A stretch of DNA of 36,222 bases from Nitrospira sp. (GCA_019636915.1 JAHBWQ010000018.1:1-36222); one strand, 5' to 3'; positions 17,666 to 26,808 are shown, counted from the first letter of the stretch. A program made the numbers and translations. Notes: generated from the sequence alone by a model not told the origin.

Positions 17666-17873
17666 GGGTGCGCACTGTAGCATCATGAGATAGGGAAAAC
17701 TAGTCCTCCTGAAGTACTGGATGCCGCCAAGTAATGGCCCCGATAAGACCTATTCAGAAATAGGCCGTATGAACTGAGAACACGAATTGTAGTACACAAT
17801 CGTTGGGCGGTGATCATCTTGACAGGTAACGATTGGCCTCATAAGATTGTGGATCAGTGACTAGCTGACCACT

Positions 17874-18146
17874 ATGTATAGGCTAATCCTTCTCAGTTTG
17901 CTCCTCACCATTCTTTACTATCTGCTTAGACAAATGTTCCGTGGCTTCAAAACTCCACTTCAGACTGGTCACCAGAATTCGTCCTCGCCTAGACCAGATG
18001 ATGAACAAGACCAGATGATCCAGGACCCGGTCTGCCACATATTCGTCCCGAGACGAATAGCCCTAATTGAATTGATCGGAGGGCGGGAATATTGTTTCTG
18101 CAGCAAAGAGTGCGCAGGGAAGTTTCGGAATGAGCACCCTATCTAG
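17874..18146 (+). CDS. Membrane-anchored TRASH/YHS-like metal-binding protein
   Basis: A 90-residue protein. Residues 1-19 (MYRLILLSLLLTILYYLLRQ) are a membrane anchor, followed by a polar linker. The C-terminal 45 residues read QDPVCHIFVPRRIALIELIG and GREYCFCSKECAGKFRNEHPI. The spacing DPVCxxxV...YCFCSKECAGKF is that of YHS/TRASH treble-clef metal-binding domains, found in proteins that sense or bind copper and other soft metals. A very similar layout (one membrane helix then the YHS-like module) occurs in small PP0621-type proteins. No clear ribosome binding site; divergent from the small zinc-ribbon gene. Metal identity is unknown. Confidence 0.75.
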   Translation: MYRLILLSLLLTILYYLLRQMFRGFKTPLQTGHQNSSSPRPDDEQDQMIQDPVCHIFVPRRIALIELIGGREYCFCSKECAGKFRNEHPI

Positions 18147-18218
18147 GCATCAAGTTGGATGCGGGACAAAGCAACTCGATACGTAGATTCGGTGAGGGTA
18201 TCTACAATTGAATTCAGC

Positions 18219-18533
18219 TTAGCAACCTGACGAATAGCTGTAGTCAGAGAGCTTTTCATCTTTGTCAAACTTGAGTGTAATTTGACATTCATTGGGTTTA
18301 AAGTTGAAAAGCGGCGGGCCTGATTTTCCTCCAGCAATACTGTAGTAGGTCCAAGTTTCCCCCCCAAAAAACCGAGTCGCTTTCCCGGCCGGAGCCCCCC
18401 AGTTTTTCTCGAACCAGACCTTATCTTTTCCTTGAAGCTCAGCCGGCTTAAGCGACGCCTCCAGGTAAGGATTGCTCCCCCCACAGGCAGTGACGAAGCT
18501 ACAAACACACACCAGATAAGCCAATCGTCGCAT
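18219..18533 (-). CDS. Small lipoprotein, unknown
   Basis: A 104-residue lipoprotein. The signal has a basic start (MRRLAYLVCVCSF) and the lipobox VTACG, so the mature protein starts at Cys17. The mature domain contains WFEKNWGAPAGKATRFFGGE and TWTYYSIAGG, a pattern resembling SmpA/OmlA-like small outer-membrane lipoproteins (W-G-x-P...G...W-x-Y), but I cannot assign it firmly. GGAG lies 8 nt before the ATG at 18533; a GTG at 18536 is an alternative. A well-formed sigma70 promoter (18579-18607) lies directly upstream, sharing the intergenic region with the divergent transaldolase gene. Confidence 0.75.
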   Translation of the reverse strand: MRRLAYLVCVCSFVTACGGSNPYLEASLKPAELQGKDKVWFEKNWGAPAGKATRFFGGETWTYYSIAGGKSGPPLFNFKPNECQITLKFDKDEKLSDYSYSSGC

Positions 18534-18578
18534 CACAGTTTCTCCGGTACGTGATGGGGTGAAAAAAGAATTGAAAAA

Positions 18579-18607
18579 ATTTTAACGTTCAGCAGAACTT
18601 CTGTCAA
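18579..18607 (-). promoter_or_regulatory. Sigma70-type promoter for the minus-strand lipoprotein gene
   Basis: On the minus strand TTGACA (18602-18607) and TAAAAT (18579-18584) are separated by exactly 17 bp. The -35 box is a perfect consensus and the -10 box has one mismatch. It ends about 45 bp before the lipoprotein start codon. Confidence 0.7.
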
Positions 18608-18625
18608 ACTTTTGAACTGATTAAG

Positions 18626-18654
18626 TTGCACTGCGATTGAGTTCCTCATAAAAT
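18626..18654 (+). promoter_or_regulatory. Sigma70-type promoter for the transaldolase gene
   Basis: TTGCAC (18626-18631) and TAAAAT (18649-18654) are separated by exactly 17 bp. It lies about 60 bp before the transaldolase start codon and only 18 bp from the divergent promoter on the other strand, so RNA polymerase binding at one may affect the other. Confidence 0.65.
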
Positions 18655-18715
18655 AACCGACAAGTAAGTAGAATTGATATCCGTCCACGGTTTTCTCGTG
18701 ACGAAAGGGACAATC

Positions 18716-19363
18716 ATGAAAATCTACCTAGATACTGCCAACGTGAAAGAAATTCAAGAAGCCGCCAGCTTTGGGCTGCTCGACGGAGTGACAACCAATC
18801 CGTCCTTGGTCGTGAAGGAAGGCCGGAGTTTTCGTGAAATGCTGCAAGAGGTTTGCAAGATCGTTGATGGACCGATCAGCGCTGAAGTCGTGAGCATAGA
18901 AGCAGACGCCATGGTCAAGGAAGGCAAAGAGTTGGCCAAAATTCATCAAAATATTGTGGTGAAGTGCCCTTTAATTCCTGAGGGCTTGAAAGCCACAAAA
19001 CGGTTAGCCGCCGAAGGCATTAAAGTGAACGTCACGCTCTGCTTTTCTCCAACCCAGGCCATGTTGGCGGCCAAAGCCGGCGCTTGGTGCGTGTCACCCT
19101 TCATCGGACGACTCGACGACATCAGTTCGAACGGCATGGAGCTTATCCGGCAAATCCTGACGATTTATAAGAACTATGATTACAAGACACTGGTACTTGT
19201 GGCTAGCGTCCGCCATCCACAGCACGTCGTGGAGGCAGCCTTGGCAGGAGGGCACATCTGCACGATGCCCTACAGTGTATTCCAAGCCCTCTTTAAACAC
19301 CCGCTCACGGATGCCGGCCTCAAGAAATTCCTCGACGATTGGAAAACCAAGGGACAACAATAG
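18716..19363 (+). CDS. Transaldolase, fructose-6-phosphate aldolase/TalC-type
   Basis: A short-type transaldolase of 215 residues, the FSA/TalC subfamily, transferring dihydroxyacetone units between sugar phosphates in the non-oxidative pentose phosphate pathway, or acting as a fructose-6-phosphate aldolase. The N-terminus [16 protein letters not shown] and the [10 protein letters not shown] motif are diagnostic; the Schiff-base Lys83 is in [34 protein letters not shown] and SPFIGRLDD also match. The ATG at 18716 is preceded by AAAGGGA; an upstream frame to 18674 is not needed. Transaldolase and aldolase activities cannot be separated from sequence by eye; TalC-type transaldolase is more likely because of the [10 protein letters not shown] form. 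Confidence 0.93.
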   Translation: MKIYLDTANVKEIQEAASFGLLDGVTTNPSLVVKEGRSFREMLQEVCKIVDGPISAEVVSIEADAMVKEGKELAKIHQNIVVKCPLIPEGLKATKRLAAEGIKVNVTLCFSPTQAMLAAKAGAWCVSPFIGRLDDISSNGMELIRQILTIYKNYDYKTLVLVASVRHPQHVVEAALAGGHICTMPYSVFQALFKHPLTDAGLKKFLDDWKTKGQQ

Positions 19364-19438
19364 TGGAGAGTGCACGGGCGATACACAAAACCAAATGGAT
19401 GTAAGGGGCGGTGCCAAGCCTGACGGGTTAAACCAACT

Positions 19439-20125
19439 TCAGAGCCCGTCGATTTCTTTCCTGGCCCTCTGAAAGACTGCGTGGAACATCGGCCTGGTCA
19501 ATTTTCCCGTAAACGTATTTTGCTGGCTGGGGTGATAGGAACCTAGCAGGGTCACCCCCCAGGGAAACCGGTAGGAGCTTCCATGTCCAAACTTGGGAGC
19601 GGGTGCTGGAATCATGCGGTCCTGAGAACGACAGGTCTTGAGATAGTGATCGAATGCAATTTTTCCCAACGCTACTACGACGCGATGTTTCTTCAGTAAA
19701 CGAACTTCTGCATGCAAGTACTGACGACAGCACTCGAACTCATCTGGTGTGGGCTTATTCCCAGGTGGCGCACACCGTACAGTTGCCCCGATATAGCAGT
19801 CGCGCAGAGTGAGACCATCTCCTCTGGACTGCGATTCGGCTTGATTGGCGAACCCATAGCGATACAACGCCTCATACAACCAATCTCCGCTCCGATCACC
19901 GGTAAAAACACGTCCCGTCCTATTTCCGCCATGTGCCGCAGGCGCCAGGCCCAGGACATAGAGTCGCGCGTGGTCGTCTCCAAATCCCGGCACTGGACGG
20001 CCCCAGTAGATCCAATCCCGGTATTGTTTCCGTTTCTCCCGTGCAATTGCCTGTCGATACACGACTAAGCGAGGACAGGCAGTGCAATCGGTGATAGTCT
20101 TATTCAGGACTGTCAGAGCTCGCAT
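19439..20125 (-). CDS. Uracil-DNA glycosylase, family 5 (UDGb) type
   Basis: A base-excision repair enzyme that removes uracil and some deaminated purines. Motif 1 reads VLGLAPAAHGGNRTGRVFTG and the C-terminal motif LLGSYHPSQQNTFTG, both characteristic of family 5, which lacks the polar catalytic residue of family 1. Cysteines in DCTACPRL, near CYIGATVRCAPP and in ECCRQYL are placed like the 4Fe-4S ligands of families 4 and 5. I give the ATG at 20125 (about 228 residues) as start; a GTG at 20197 would add 24 residues without homology-like features, and no strong ribosome binding site decides. Convergent with transaldolase and divergent from the lytic transglycosylase. Confidence 0.9.
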   Translation of the reverse strand: MRALTVLNKTITDCTACPRLVVYRQAIAREKRKQYRDWIYWGRPVPGFGDDHARLYVLGLAPAAHGGNRTGRVFTGDRSGDWLYEALYRYGFANQAESQSRGDGLTLRDCYIGATVRCAPPGNKPTPDEFECCRQYLHAEVRLLKKHRVVVALGKIAFDHYLKTCRSQDRMIPAPAPKFGHGSSYRFPWGVTLLGSYHPSQQNTFTGKLTRPMFHAVFQRARKEIDGL

Positions 20126-20247
20126 AAGGGCTTGCAGTGTAACATGAATGAGAAGTCCATTCTGCTTGCTGGCAATTCGGGATGCTGATAGCTTCACTGT
20201 TTATTAATTTGCAATTTGATCTCGTTATGAATTAGAGGAGTCTGTGA

Positions 20248-21297
20248 ATGATGACCTATTGGGTACGGCCCTTGTTTTTGACGATCGGAGTGATATTCCC
20301 CCTCACTTCCCTATCTGTCCTATCGTTCGCCACGACAGATCCTGGGGGAATGAACGGACAGAAAATAGAAAGCGAGAAGGACCTGCCTGCCACCGATTTA
20401 TTGGATAGTCAAACTGAACCGGAAGACCGTCTCGTCATTCTGCCGGAAATTAAGCGCGAGGGAGAACGATTCTTTCTGAGCTCCTTCAAGCTACCGGACA
20501 AGATTACCTTTGCCGGAGTTTCAGTCCCTCTAGATAACTGGCAAGTAAGAGAACGAATCGAATATGAGTTCTATCAGTTTTTAGAGGATCAAGGTGAGAG
20601 TATCATTCTCGCCAAACGTACCGGCCGGTGCTTCCCGCCGGCCGAAAAACAGTTGGCAGATGCCGGATTGCCTGATGATCTCAAGTATATGCTGCTGGTC
20701 GAGAGCAAGTGCATTTCTGCTGCATACTCCAAAGCAAAGGCTTCAGGCCCCTGGCAATTCATTCCGTCTACTGGGCGCCGGTACCGACTCAAGAGTGACG
20801 CCGTTCGAGATGAACGTCGCAATCTTGAAATGTCGACCGAGGCGGCAGTGAAGTACCTCAAGTATCTCAAAGACTTTCAGGACAACGATTGGTTCCTGGC
20901 AATGGCCTCTTACAATGCGGGTGAAGAGCGCATTCGTAAGCTGCTCAAAGACCAAAAGATCACCGACTATTGGAAGATGCACGGCCCTCGTGAGACGATG
21001 CGATACGTTCCTCGTATTATCGCCGCAAAGGAAATCTACTCCCAGCCCGAAAAGTATCTTGGACTGACCAAGAAAGATCTCTATATTCCATTGGAGACAG
21101 AGACCATCATCGTAAATGTAAAGGAGTCTCAACGAGCACTGACGTCCGTCGCAGAAGAGTTCGGTACATACCTACTCGAGCTAAAAATGCTGAACCCAGA
21201 ATTTAAGAAGGATGTGCTCCCTCGAGGATCCTACCAAATACGAGTTCCTCGCCAGACCTGTCCCAATCGATGTTTCAAGCAGGACGCTACCCCCTAG
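20248..21297 (+). CDS. Lytic transglycosylase, MltD-like
   Basis: A periplasmic murein lytic transglycosylase of 349 residues that cleaves glycan strands to 1,6-anhydro ends. GAGGAG precedes the ATG with good spacing. Residues 1-28 are a signal peptide (PLFLTIGVIFPLTSLSVLSFA). The SLT domain (about 135-260) has PDDLKYMLLVESKC with the catalytic Glu152, then SGPWQFIPSTGRRYRL and AMASYNAGEERI, the classic ES/GLWQ/AYNAG order of family 1D. The C-terminal 60 residues (TIIVNVKESQRALTSVAEEF and LNPEFKKDVLPRGSYQIRVP) resemble the degenerate first part of a LysM-like module. Its neighbour, the glycerate kinase gene, starts close to the stop codon. Confidence 0.9.
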   Translation: MMTYWVRPLFLTIGVIFPLTSLSVLSFATTDPGGMNGQKIESEKDLPATDLLDSQTEPEDRLVILPEIKREGERFFLSSFKLPDKITFAGVSVPLDNWQVRERIEYEFYQFLEDQGESIILAKRTGRCFPPAEKQLADAGLPDDLKYMLLVESKCISAAYSKAKASGPWQFIPSTGRRYRLKSDAVRDERRNLEMSTEAAVKYLKYLKDFQDNDWFLAMASYNAGEERIRKLLKDQKITDYWKMHGPRETMRYVPRIIAAKEIYSQPEKYLGLTKKDLYIPLETETIIVNVKESQRALTSVAEEFGTYLLELKMLNPEFKKDVLPRGSYQIRVPRQTCPNRCFKQDATP

Positions 21298-21308
21298 CGT
21301 TTATCCCC

Positions 21309-22646
21309 ATGTTGCTTTGCCTTCCTTCCTCGCCAGCGCGACCACTCCTCCACAGACTTCTTACGGCAGGACTAGAGGCCGCTGATCCCTATCAGGCCTT
21401 GCTCAAGACCGTCTCCCTCAAAGGAACTTCCCTACGCGTAGGGCGGCGAACGTTTGACCTGTCGCACACCGAACGAGTGGTGGTAGTCGGGGCAGGTAAA
21501 GCATCAGCAAGGATGGCACAGGCAGTAGAGGTTGTGCTCGGAGAAAGGCTGGACGATGGACTTGTGATTGTCAAAACCGGGCATTCACTTACCACAAAAC
21601 GGACGACCGTTTTTGAGGCCGGCCATCCAATTCCGAATCGTGCGGGACTTAGGGCAACGCAACGTCTATTACGCCTAGCACAGAGTCTGTCACCCAGCGA
21701 TCTTCTGATCGTTCTCTTGTCCGGAGGTGCCTCAAGTCTGCTACCAGCTCCCGTCTTAGGAGTAACTCTGGCCGATAAACAACGCACGACGCAACTCCTG
21801 CTTCGGTGTGGCGCCACGATCAATGAAATCAATATTGTCCGAAAACATCTCTCGTTGATTAAGGGCGGCAGACTTGCCGCTTCCACTCGTGCGAAGATCA
21901 TCACCCTCGTCCTTTCTGATGTCATCGGCGATGACCTTGGCTCCATCGGTTCTGGACCCACAGCTGCTGATCCTTCCACATTTGCTGACGCTATCGCTGT
22001 ACTGCAACATTACAGAATCTGGGCTGCCGTTCCGCCGGCGGTCCGTCGTTACTTGAAGAGGGGCCAGAAAAGAGAGGTGCCTGAAACCCTGAAGCCTGGT
22101 TCGTCTCGTGGACGATCAGTGCATCACCATCTAATCGGCAGTAATACCATCATGCTCGAAGCCGTGGCACGTACAGCACAGCAAGCAGGCCTCTTCACCG
22201 AGCTTGTCGCTTCCCCCATCACAGGAGAAGCGCTGGTCGCAGCCAAGCAGTTCGTTGAACTGAGTAACGCGGTCAGAACCAGGCGTGGTCGCGTAAGACG
22301 TCCCTACTGCATGGTGGCAGGGGGGGAGCCCACGGTGACGGTCACGGGCCATGGGAAGGGGGGACGTGCCCAGGAATTTGCGACAGCAGCCGCATTGGAA
22401 ATCTCCGGTCTCTCCAATGCATGGGTTGTCGCGCTAGGTAGCGACGGCACTGACGGACCGACCGACGCAGCCGGAGCTTTTGTGAGTGGGGAAACCGTCT
22501 CCCGGGCGAAACGGCTTAAGGTTGACCTCCGCGCTGCATTAAACCGGCACAATACCTACCCAGCATTAAAGAAGCTCAGATGCCATATTCACACCGGCCC
22601 GACAGGCACCAACGTCAACGACCTTTACCTCTTCCTCCAGCTCTAG
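21309..22646 (+). CDS. Glycerate 2-kinase (MOFRL family)
   Basis: Phosphorylates D-glycerate to 2-phosphoglycerate. The product is about 445 residues, normal for the GckA/TtuD-type enzyme. Landmarks are VVVVGAGKASARMAQAVE, the VLLSGGASSLLPAPV loop, TINEINIVRKHLSLIKGGRL, SDVIGDDLGSIGSGPTAADP, and a MOFRL C-terminal domain with VVALGSDGTDGPTDAAGAFV and TGPTGTNVNDLYLFL. I take the ATG at 21309; an ATG at 21270 would overlap the upstream gene by 28 bp, and neither has a strong ribosome binding site. Its product enters glycolysis via enolase, and the phosphoglycerate mutase for the reverse step is also in the window. The RPH-like dikinase gene follows 15 bp later. Confidence 0.9.
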   Translation: MLLCLPSSPARPLLHRLLTAGLEAADPYQALLKTVSLKGTSLRVGRRTFDLSHTERVVVVGAGKASARMAQAVEVVLGERLDDGLVIVKTGHSLTTKRTTVFEAGHPIPNRAGLRATQRLLRLAQSLSPSDLLIVLLSGGASSLLPAPVLGVTLADKQRTTQLLLRCGATINEINIVRKHLSLIKGGRLAASTRAKIITLVLSDVIGDDLGSIGSGPTAADPSTFADAIAVLQHYRIWAAVPPAVRRYLKRGQKREVPETLKPGSSRGRSVHHHLIGSNTIMLEAVARTAQQAGLFTELVASPITGEALVAAKQFVELSNAVRTRRGRVRRPYCMVAGGEPTVTVTGHGKGGRAQEFATAAALEISGLSNAWVVALGSDGTDGPTDAAGAFVSGETVSRAKRLKVDLRAALNRHNTYPALKKLRCHIHTGPTGTNVNDLYLFLQL

Positions 22647-22661
22647 ATATTATGCGGAGGT

Positions 22662-25301
22662 ATGGCGCCTACCTTCATCCTCCCACTCTCGCAATGTACT
22701 GATCTGAGTCTCGTGGGCGGAAAGGCTCTCGGCCTTCATCGGTTGATTGAAGCTGAATTTCCTGTGCCGCAGGGGCTCTGCATCACAACCGAGGCCTATA
22801 CTCAACACTTGCATGGGTCAGGCTTCCGAGACCAAGAGGAGTGGAACCGGATCAGTGGATTGTCGGAATCCGATCAAGTTTCGGCATTGGCCGACTGCCG
22901 TGTTCGAATCAACAAACTCGAGATTTCCCGACTCACCACCGACTGCCTGATCGCACTACAGGCGCTGGGACAACCTCCTGAAACACGCTGGGCCGTCCGC
23001 TCTTCGGCCACAGATGAGGACACTGCTCATGCGACTTCTGCCGGCCTCTGTCGCACGCACCTCTGCCTCGCGCTTACCGAAGTTGAAAGCGCAATCAAAG
23101 ATCTCTGGGCTTCACCCTGGGAAGTACGGGTTGTCAGCTACCTCACCCGACAAGGTCCAGGGGGAACTCCAAGAATGGCTGTTGTCATTCAACCCCTGAT
23201 CGATGCGCAGGCGGCAGGCGTGGCGTACTCCATTCACCCTGTTACAAGGCAACGCTCGCAGGTCATGATTAATGCCGTCCCCGGGCTCGCCGCTCCGTTA
23301 GTCGACGGGACTGTTACTCCAGACCAATATGTGGTTGAGATACCCGCAGATGGAGGAAAACCCGTCCGGATCCGCACCCGTCTCCTAGCACAGAAGGCTA
23401 CCTGTTTGCTTGTCTCAGATGCCGGCCTGCACCGAGCTTCGATCGAAGGGGATGCGCAAAGCCGATCCTCACTCACCGATCGACAGCTCTTGTCGCTCGC
23501 TCACACAGCGAAGGATATCGAACGCGCCTTCGAACAGCCCGTCGATATCGAATGGGCCTTTGACGCAAATCAGCTGTGGATCCTACAGGCTCGCCCAATC
23601 ACCACCATCCAACCATCTGCTGATCTCACAAACGACGACTGCGAGTGGTCACGAACAAACTTTAAGGAAACGCTCCCCGAACTTCCCAGCCTATTGAGTC
23701 TTTCATTCCTTGAGCATTTTATGGACCGCTACATTCTGGCCCATTACCGCCGACTCGGCTGCCGAATCCCCGATGGACTCACCTCGGTCCGAATCTTACA
23801 GGGACGTCCTTACTTGAACGTCACCCTCTTTCATGTGTTGGTCGCCCAGCTCGGTGGCGACCCCTCATTCAATGCGGAACAGATGGGCGGGGAACCGCTG
23901 CAAGCGCCGCCACAGGTCCAACGGCTTGGTGGACTGACGTCTCTTCGTGCCGCCTGGTTGATGCTGAAGGAAATGCGTCGGGTCGAACGAATGGGGCCAC
24001 GTGTCTTTGCCGACATGAAAGAGCTGGCTGTTACCTATCGACGGGAGTCTGTGCTGAACTTATCACCCAAGGAACTCCTGTCTGAACTCGACAAGCTCGG
24101 CCCATGGCTGGAGAGTCGTGAAATCACATTCGGTATTGCCGGGGGAGTCGGACAGTGTCTTCAGATTTTCAGCAAGCTGCTGCCTGGCTGGTTAGGTCCT
24201 GACTGGCGAGTGCTACTCAATGCCGCGCTTCAAGGACAAGGGACCGTCATTAGTGCACAACAAATTCTGCGGCTGGCTGAGCTCACCGACATCGCTAAAG
24301 GGGAGGCGCCTGCCCGTACCGTTCTCACATCGGCATCATGGAATCCGACGACATTCCGAACCACTCTCGCCGGCACAGAGTTTCTGCGCATCTTCGACAA
24401 GTATCTCGAAGATTATGGCCATCGCGCAGTCGGCGAATCAGATGTGATGTCGCCACGTCTCGCCGATAACCCCACGGCAATTCTTTCGATTCTACGCGCC
24501 CAAGTGATCTCCAATACCCAGCCGCAGGATACCGTTCGATTGCGTCAGGGCAACAGACAAGCTTCGGCGCTGGCCGAGATCAAGCGACGGTTGGGCTGGC
24601 GGTTGGACCGATGGGCCATCTTCCTCTGGTGTTATCGCCGGTTGTGCCGATTCTTTTCACTGCGTGAAGCAAACCGGCACCATCTGATGTACTACTCGGC
24701 AGCCATTCGAACCCTCCTGATCCGGCTCGGAGAACGTCTTGTCGAGCGGGGGTTGCTTCAGCAAGCCGACGACATTTTTTTCTTAACCACCGCCGATCAG
24801 ACCGACCTGGTCACAGGTTCCACACAAGACTGGACAGCTGTCATCGCTGCCCGAAGAACTGACCGAGAACGTCAGGCCACGATCCAAGTACCAGACACCA
24901 TCCACGACTGGCCGGCTGTCAACCAGCAGGCCATGCCACGAGAGCACTTCGACGGGAACTGCGTGTTATCCGGCATGCCAATCAGCATTGGAACCGTGAC
25001 TGGTCCGGTTTGTCTCATCAGATCGGCAGCAGACTGGAGCAAGGTGAGGTCCGGAGAAATTTTGGTGGTACCAGTCATCGACCCAGGCTTGGCTCCTCTC
25101 TTCGGTCTTGCAGGAGGGTTGATTGCAGAAATGGGCGGCACCCTTTCTCATGGAGCCATCATTGCTCGAGAATACGGACTACCGACTATAGCGAATGTGG
25201 AAGCGGCTATGACACGACTATCTGATGGGCTGCCGGTCACCATCGATGCCGGATCCGGGACCATTCGTATCGAGCCATCTCCATCGTTGAAGAAAGGCTA
25301 G
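22662..25301 (+). CDS. RPH-like PEP-synthase-family phosphotransferase
   Basis: An 879-residue protein with the PEP synthase/pyruvate phosphate dikinase N-terminal ATP-grasp domain (VGGKALGLHRLIEAEFPVP, WAVRSSATDEDTAHATSAGL, VDIEWAFDANQLWILQARPI) and a C-terminal swivelling phosphohistidine domain (GGTLSHGAIIAREYGLPTI, His830). The TIM-barrel PEP-binding domain of true PpsA is missing; instead a mixed helical region of about 450 residues lies between them. This order (ATP-grasp, substrate domain, His domain) is that of rifampicin phosphotransferase (RPH), as is the SHGAIIAREYGLP form. Many RPH relatives do not act on rifamycins, so the acceptor is unknown. The start codon follows GGAGGT almost directly, an unusually tight spacing. 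Probably co-transcribed with the glycerate kinase gene. Confidence 0.85.
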   Translation: MAPTFILPLSQCTDLSLVGGKALGLHRLIEAEFPVPQGLCITTEAYTQHLHGSGFRDQEEWNRISGLSESDQVSALADCRVRINKLEISRLTTDCLIALQALGQPPETRWAVRSSATDEDTAHATSAGLCRTHLCLALTEVESAIKDLWASPWEVRVVSYLTRQGPGGTPRMAVVIQPLIDAQAAGVAYSIHPVTRQRSQVMINAVPGLAAPLVDGTVTPDQYVVEIPADGGKPVRIRTRLLAQKATCLLVSDAGLHRASIEGDAQSRSSLTDRQLLSLAHTAKDIERAFEQPVDIEWAFDANQLWILQARPITTIQPSADLTNDDCEWSRTNFKETLPELPSLLSLSFLEHFMDRYILAHYRRLGCRIPDGLTSVRILQGRPYLNVTLFHVLVAQLGGDPSFNAEQMGGEPLQAPPQVQRLGGLTSLRAAWLMLKEMRRVERMGPRVFADMKELAVTYRRESVLNLSPKELLSELDKLGPWLESREITFGIAGGVGQCLQIFSKLLPGWLGPDWRVLLNAALQGQGTVISAQQILRLAELTDIAKGEAPARTVLTSASWNPTTFRTTLAGTEFLRIFDKYLEDYGHRAVGESDVMSPRLADNPTAILSILRAQVISNTQPQDTVRLRQGNRQASALAEIKRRLGWRLDRWAIFLWCYRRLCRFFSLREANRHHLMYYSAAIRTLLIRLGERLVERGLLQQADDIFFLTTADQTDLVTGSTQDWTAVIAARRTDRERQATIQVPDTIHDWPAVNQQAMPREHFDGNCVLSGMPISIGTVTGPVCLIRSAADWSKVRSGEILVVPVIDPGLAPLFGLAGGLIAEMGGTLSHGAIIAREYGLPTIANVEAAMTRLSDGLPVTIDAGSGTIRIEPSPSLKKG

Positions 25302-25329
25302 GGCTAATTGATCCCGATCCGTCTGCTCC

Positions 25330-25358
25330 TTGACCTTTTTCAATACCTTGCGTAACCT
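25330..25358 (+). promoter_or_regulatory. Weak candidate promoter for rmuC
   Basis: TTGACC and TAACCT are separated by 17 bp, 68 bp upstream of the rmuC start. The -35 box is good (5 of 6) but the -10 box is poor. A small hairpin CGCTA-TATG-TAGCG follows at 25381-25394. Confidence 0.25.
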
Positions 25359-25425
25359 TCCCAGGATTATTCATTCGTCACGCTATATGTAGCGGATACG
25401 TATTATTAATAGTGGTGCATCCGAC

Positions 25426-26799
25426 ATGGATCAATTTCTCATAGGCATGGCTCCTAGTAGTCTGGTGGGGTTCGTAACCGGACTGTTCCTGGGCGGTGTG
25501 TTGGTAGGGTTGTGGGTCACGAGTCGTTTACGACCTCACGCGCAACGAGCCGAAGCGACCGCGGACGAGCTACGAAAACAAGTGGAACAAGAACGAACCG
25601 TGATGGCCTCTCTCCGTCAAGATTTGGCAGAAGTTCAACAGGCTCGGGTCGCTGCTGAAACCAGAATGGAAGACGCAGCACGGCAGCTCGTGGAACAGAA
25701 AGCCTTGCTCGACCATACACGTCAGGAACTCATCGGATCGTTCCAAGCCCTGTCCGGCGAAGCATTGAAGCAAAACAACGAAGCGTTCTTGAAACTCGCT
25801 GCCGTGTCGTTCGAAAGCCTGCATGTCAAAGCAGATGGCGACCTCGCTCAACGACAGCAGGCCATCGATGCATTGGTTCGGCCCCTTCAAGATTCTCTTC
25901 ACCGCTATAATGAAGAATTGCGACTGCTGGAACAGTCTCGTCAGTCCGCCTACGGCGGATTGGATCAACACCTGAAATCATTGGCCGATTCCCAGCAACG
26001 GTTGCAACAAGAGACAGGCAACTTGGTCAAGGCCTTGCGGGCTCCGGCAGTACGAGGCCAATGGGGCGAGCTCACCTTGAAACGCGTGGCCGAACTGGCC
26101 GGCATGGTCGACCACTGCGATTTTGTGGAGCAACTCTCCGTTATCGGGGACGAAGGACGCCTCCGTCCGGATATGGTAGTTCAGCTTCCCGGAGAACGGC
26201 AAATCGTCGTCGATGCAAAAACCGTTCTTTCCGCCTATCTTGATGCCCATGAGGCGCAGAATGAGGCACAACAGGCCGACGCCTTACGTCGCCATGCCGC
26301 GCAGGTCAAGAGTCGCATGGATGAATTGTCGCTGAAAGCCTATTGGACACAATTCGACCGGGCTCCAGAATTCGTCGTGCTCTTCCTGCCAGGCGAGCAA
26401 TTTCTCGGTGCCGCGCTGGATCAGAACCCTAGACTTATTGAAGAAGGCTTTGCCAATGGGATCGTCTTAGCCACCCCCTCGACGCTCATAGCCTTACTCC
26501 GTGCGGTGGCGTACGGCTGGCGCCAGGAACGAATGACCGCCCATGCTGAAGAAGCGGGTCGCCTTGGGAAAGAGTTGTACGAACGGATGGCGGTGTTAGC
26601 CGGACATATGAACGATGTCGGCCAATCACTCGGGAAGAGCGTCTCAGCATACAATCGCGCTATCGGTTCCTTGGAAACGCGTATTCTCCCGGCGGCACGC
26701 CGATTCAAAGAATTGGGTGTCTCCTCCGACCGCGAAATCCCGGTCCTTGAACCGACGGAGGTGGTACCGCGGAAAACCTTACCGTTCGAGCTTGAATGA
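25426..26799 (+). CDS. rmuC: DNA recombination protein RmuC
   Basis: A 457-residue membrane-tethered RmuC-family protein, a predicted nuclease-fold protein that limits inversion between short repeats in Escherichia coli. Residues 15-33 (LVGFVTGLFLGGVLVGLWV) are the N-terminal anchor; residues about 40-100 and 130-200 are coiled coil. The RmuC domain follows (about 200-410) with VRGQWGELTLKRVAELAGM, VQLPGERQIVVDAKTVLSAY (the conserved D-x-K of the nuclease-like fold), YWTQFDRAPEFVVLFLPGE and GIVLATPSTLIALLRAVAYG. No ribosome binding site is obvious upstream of 25426. The MazG-type gene starts 10 bp after the stop. Confidence 0.95.
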   Translation: MDQFLIGMAPSSLVGFVTGLFLGGVLVGLWVTSRLRPHAQRAEATADELRKQVEQERTVMASLRQDLAEVQQARVAAETRMEDAARQLVEQKALLDHTRQELIGSFQALSGEALKQNNEAFLKLAAVSFESLHVKADGDLAQRQQAIDALVRPLQDSLHRYNEELRLLEQSRQSAYGGLDQHLKSLADSQQRLQQETGNLVKALRAPAVRGQWGELTLKRVAELAGMVDHCDFVEQLSVIGDEGRLRPDMVVQLPGERQIVVDAKTVLSAYLDAHEAQNEAQQADALRRHAAQVKSRMDELSLKAYWTQFDRAPEFVVLFLPGEQFLGAALDQNPRLIEEGFANGIVLATPSTLIALLRAVAYGWRQERMTAHAEEAGRLGKELYERMAVLAGHMNDVGQSLGKSVSAYNRAIGSLETRILPAARRFKELGVSSDREIPVLEPTEVVPRKTLPFELE

Positions 26800-26808
26800 A
26801 GGAGCAGC

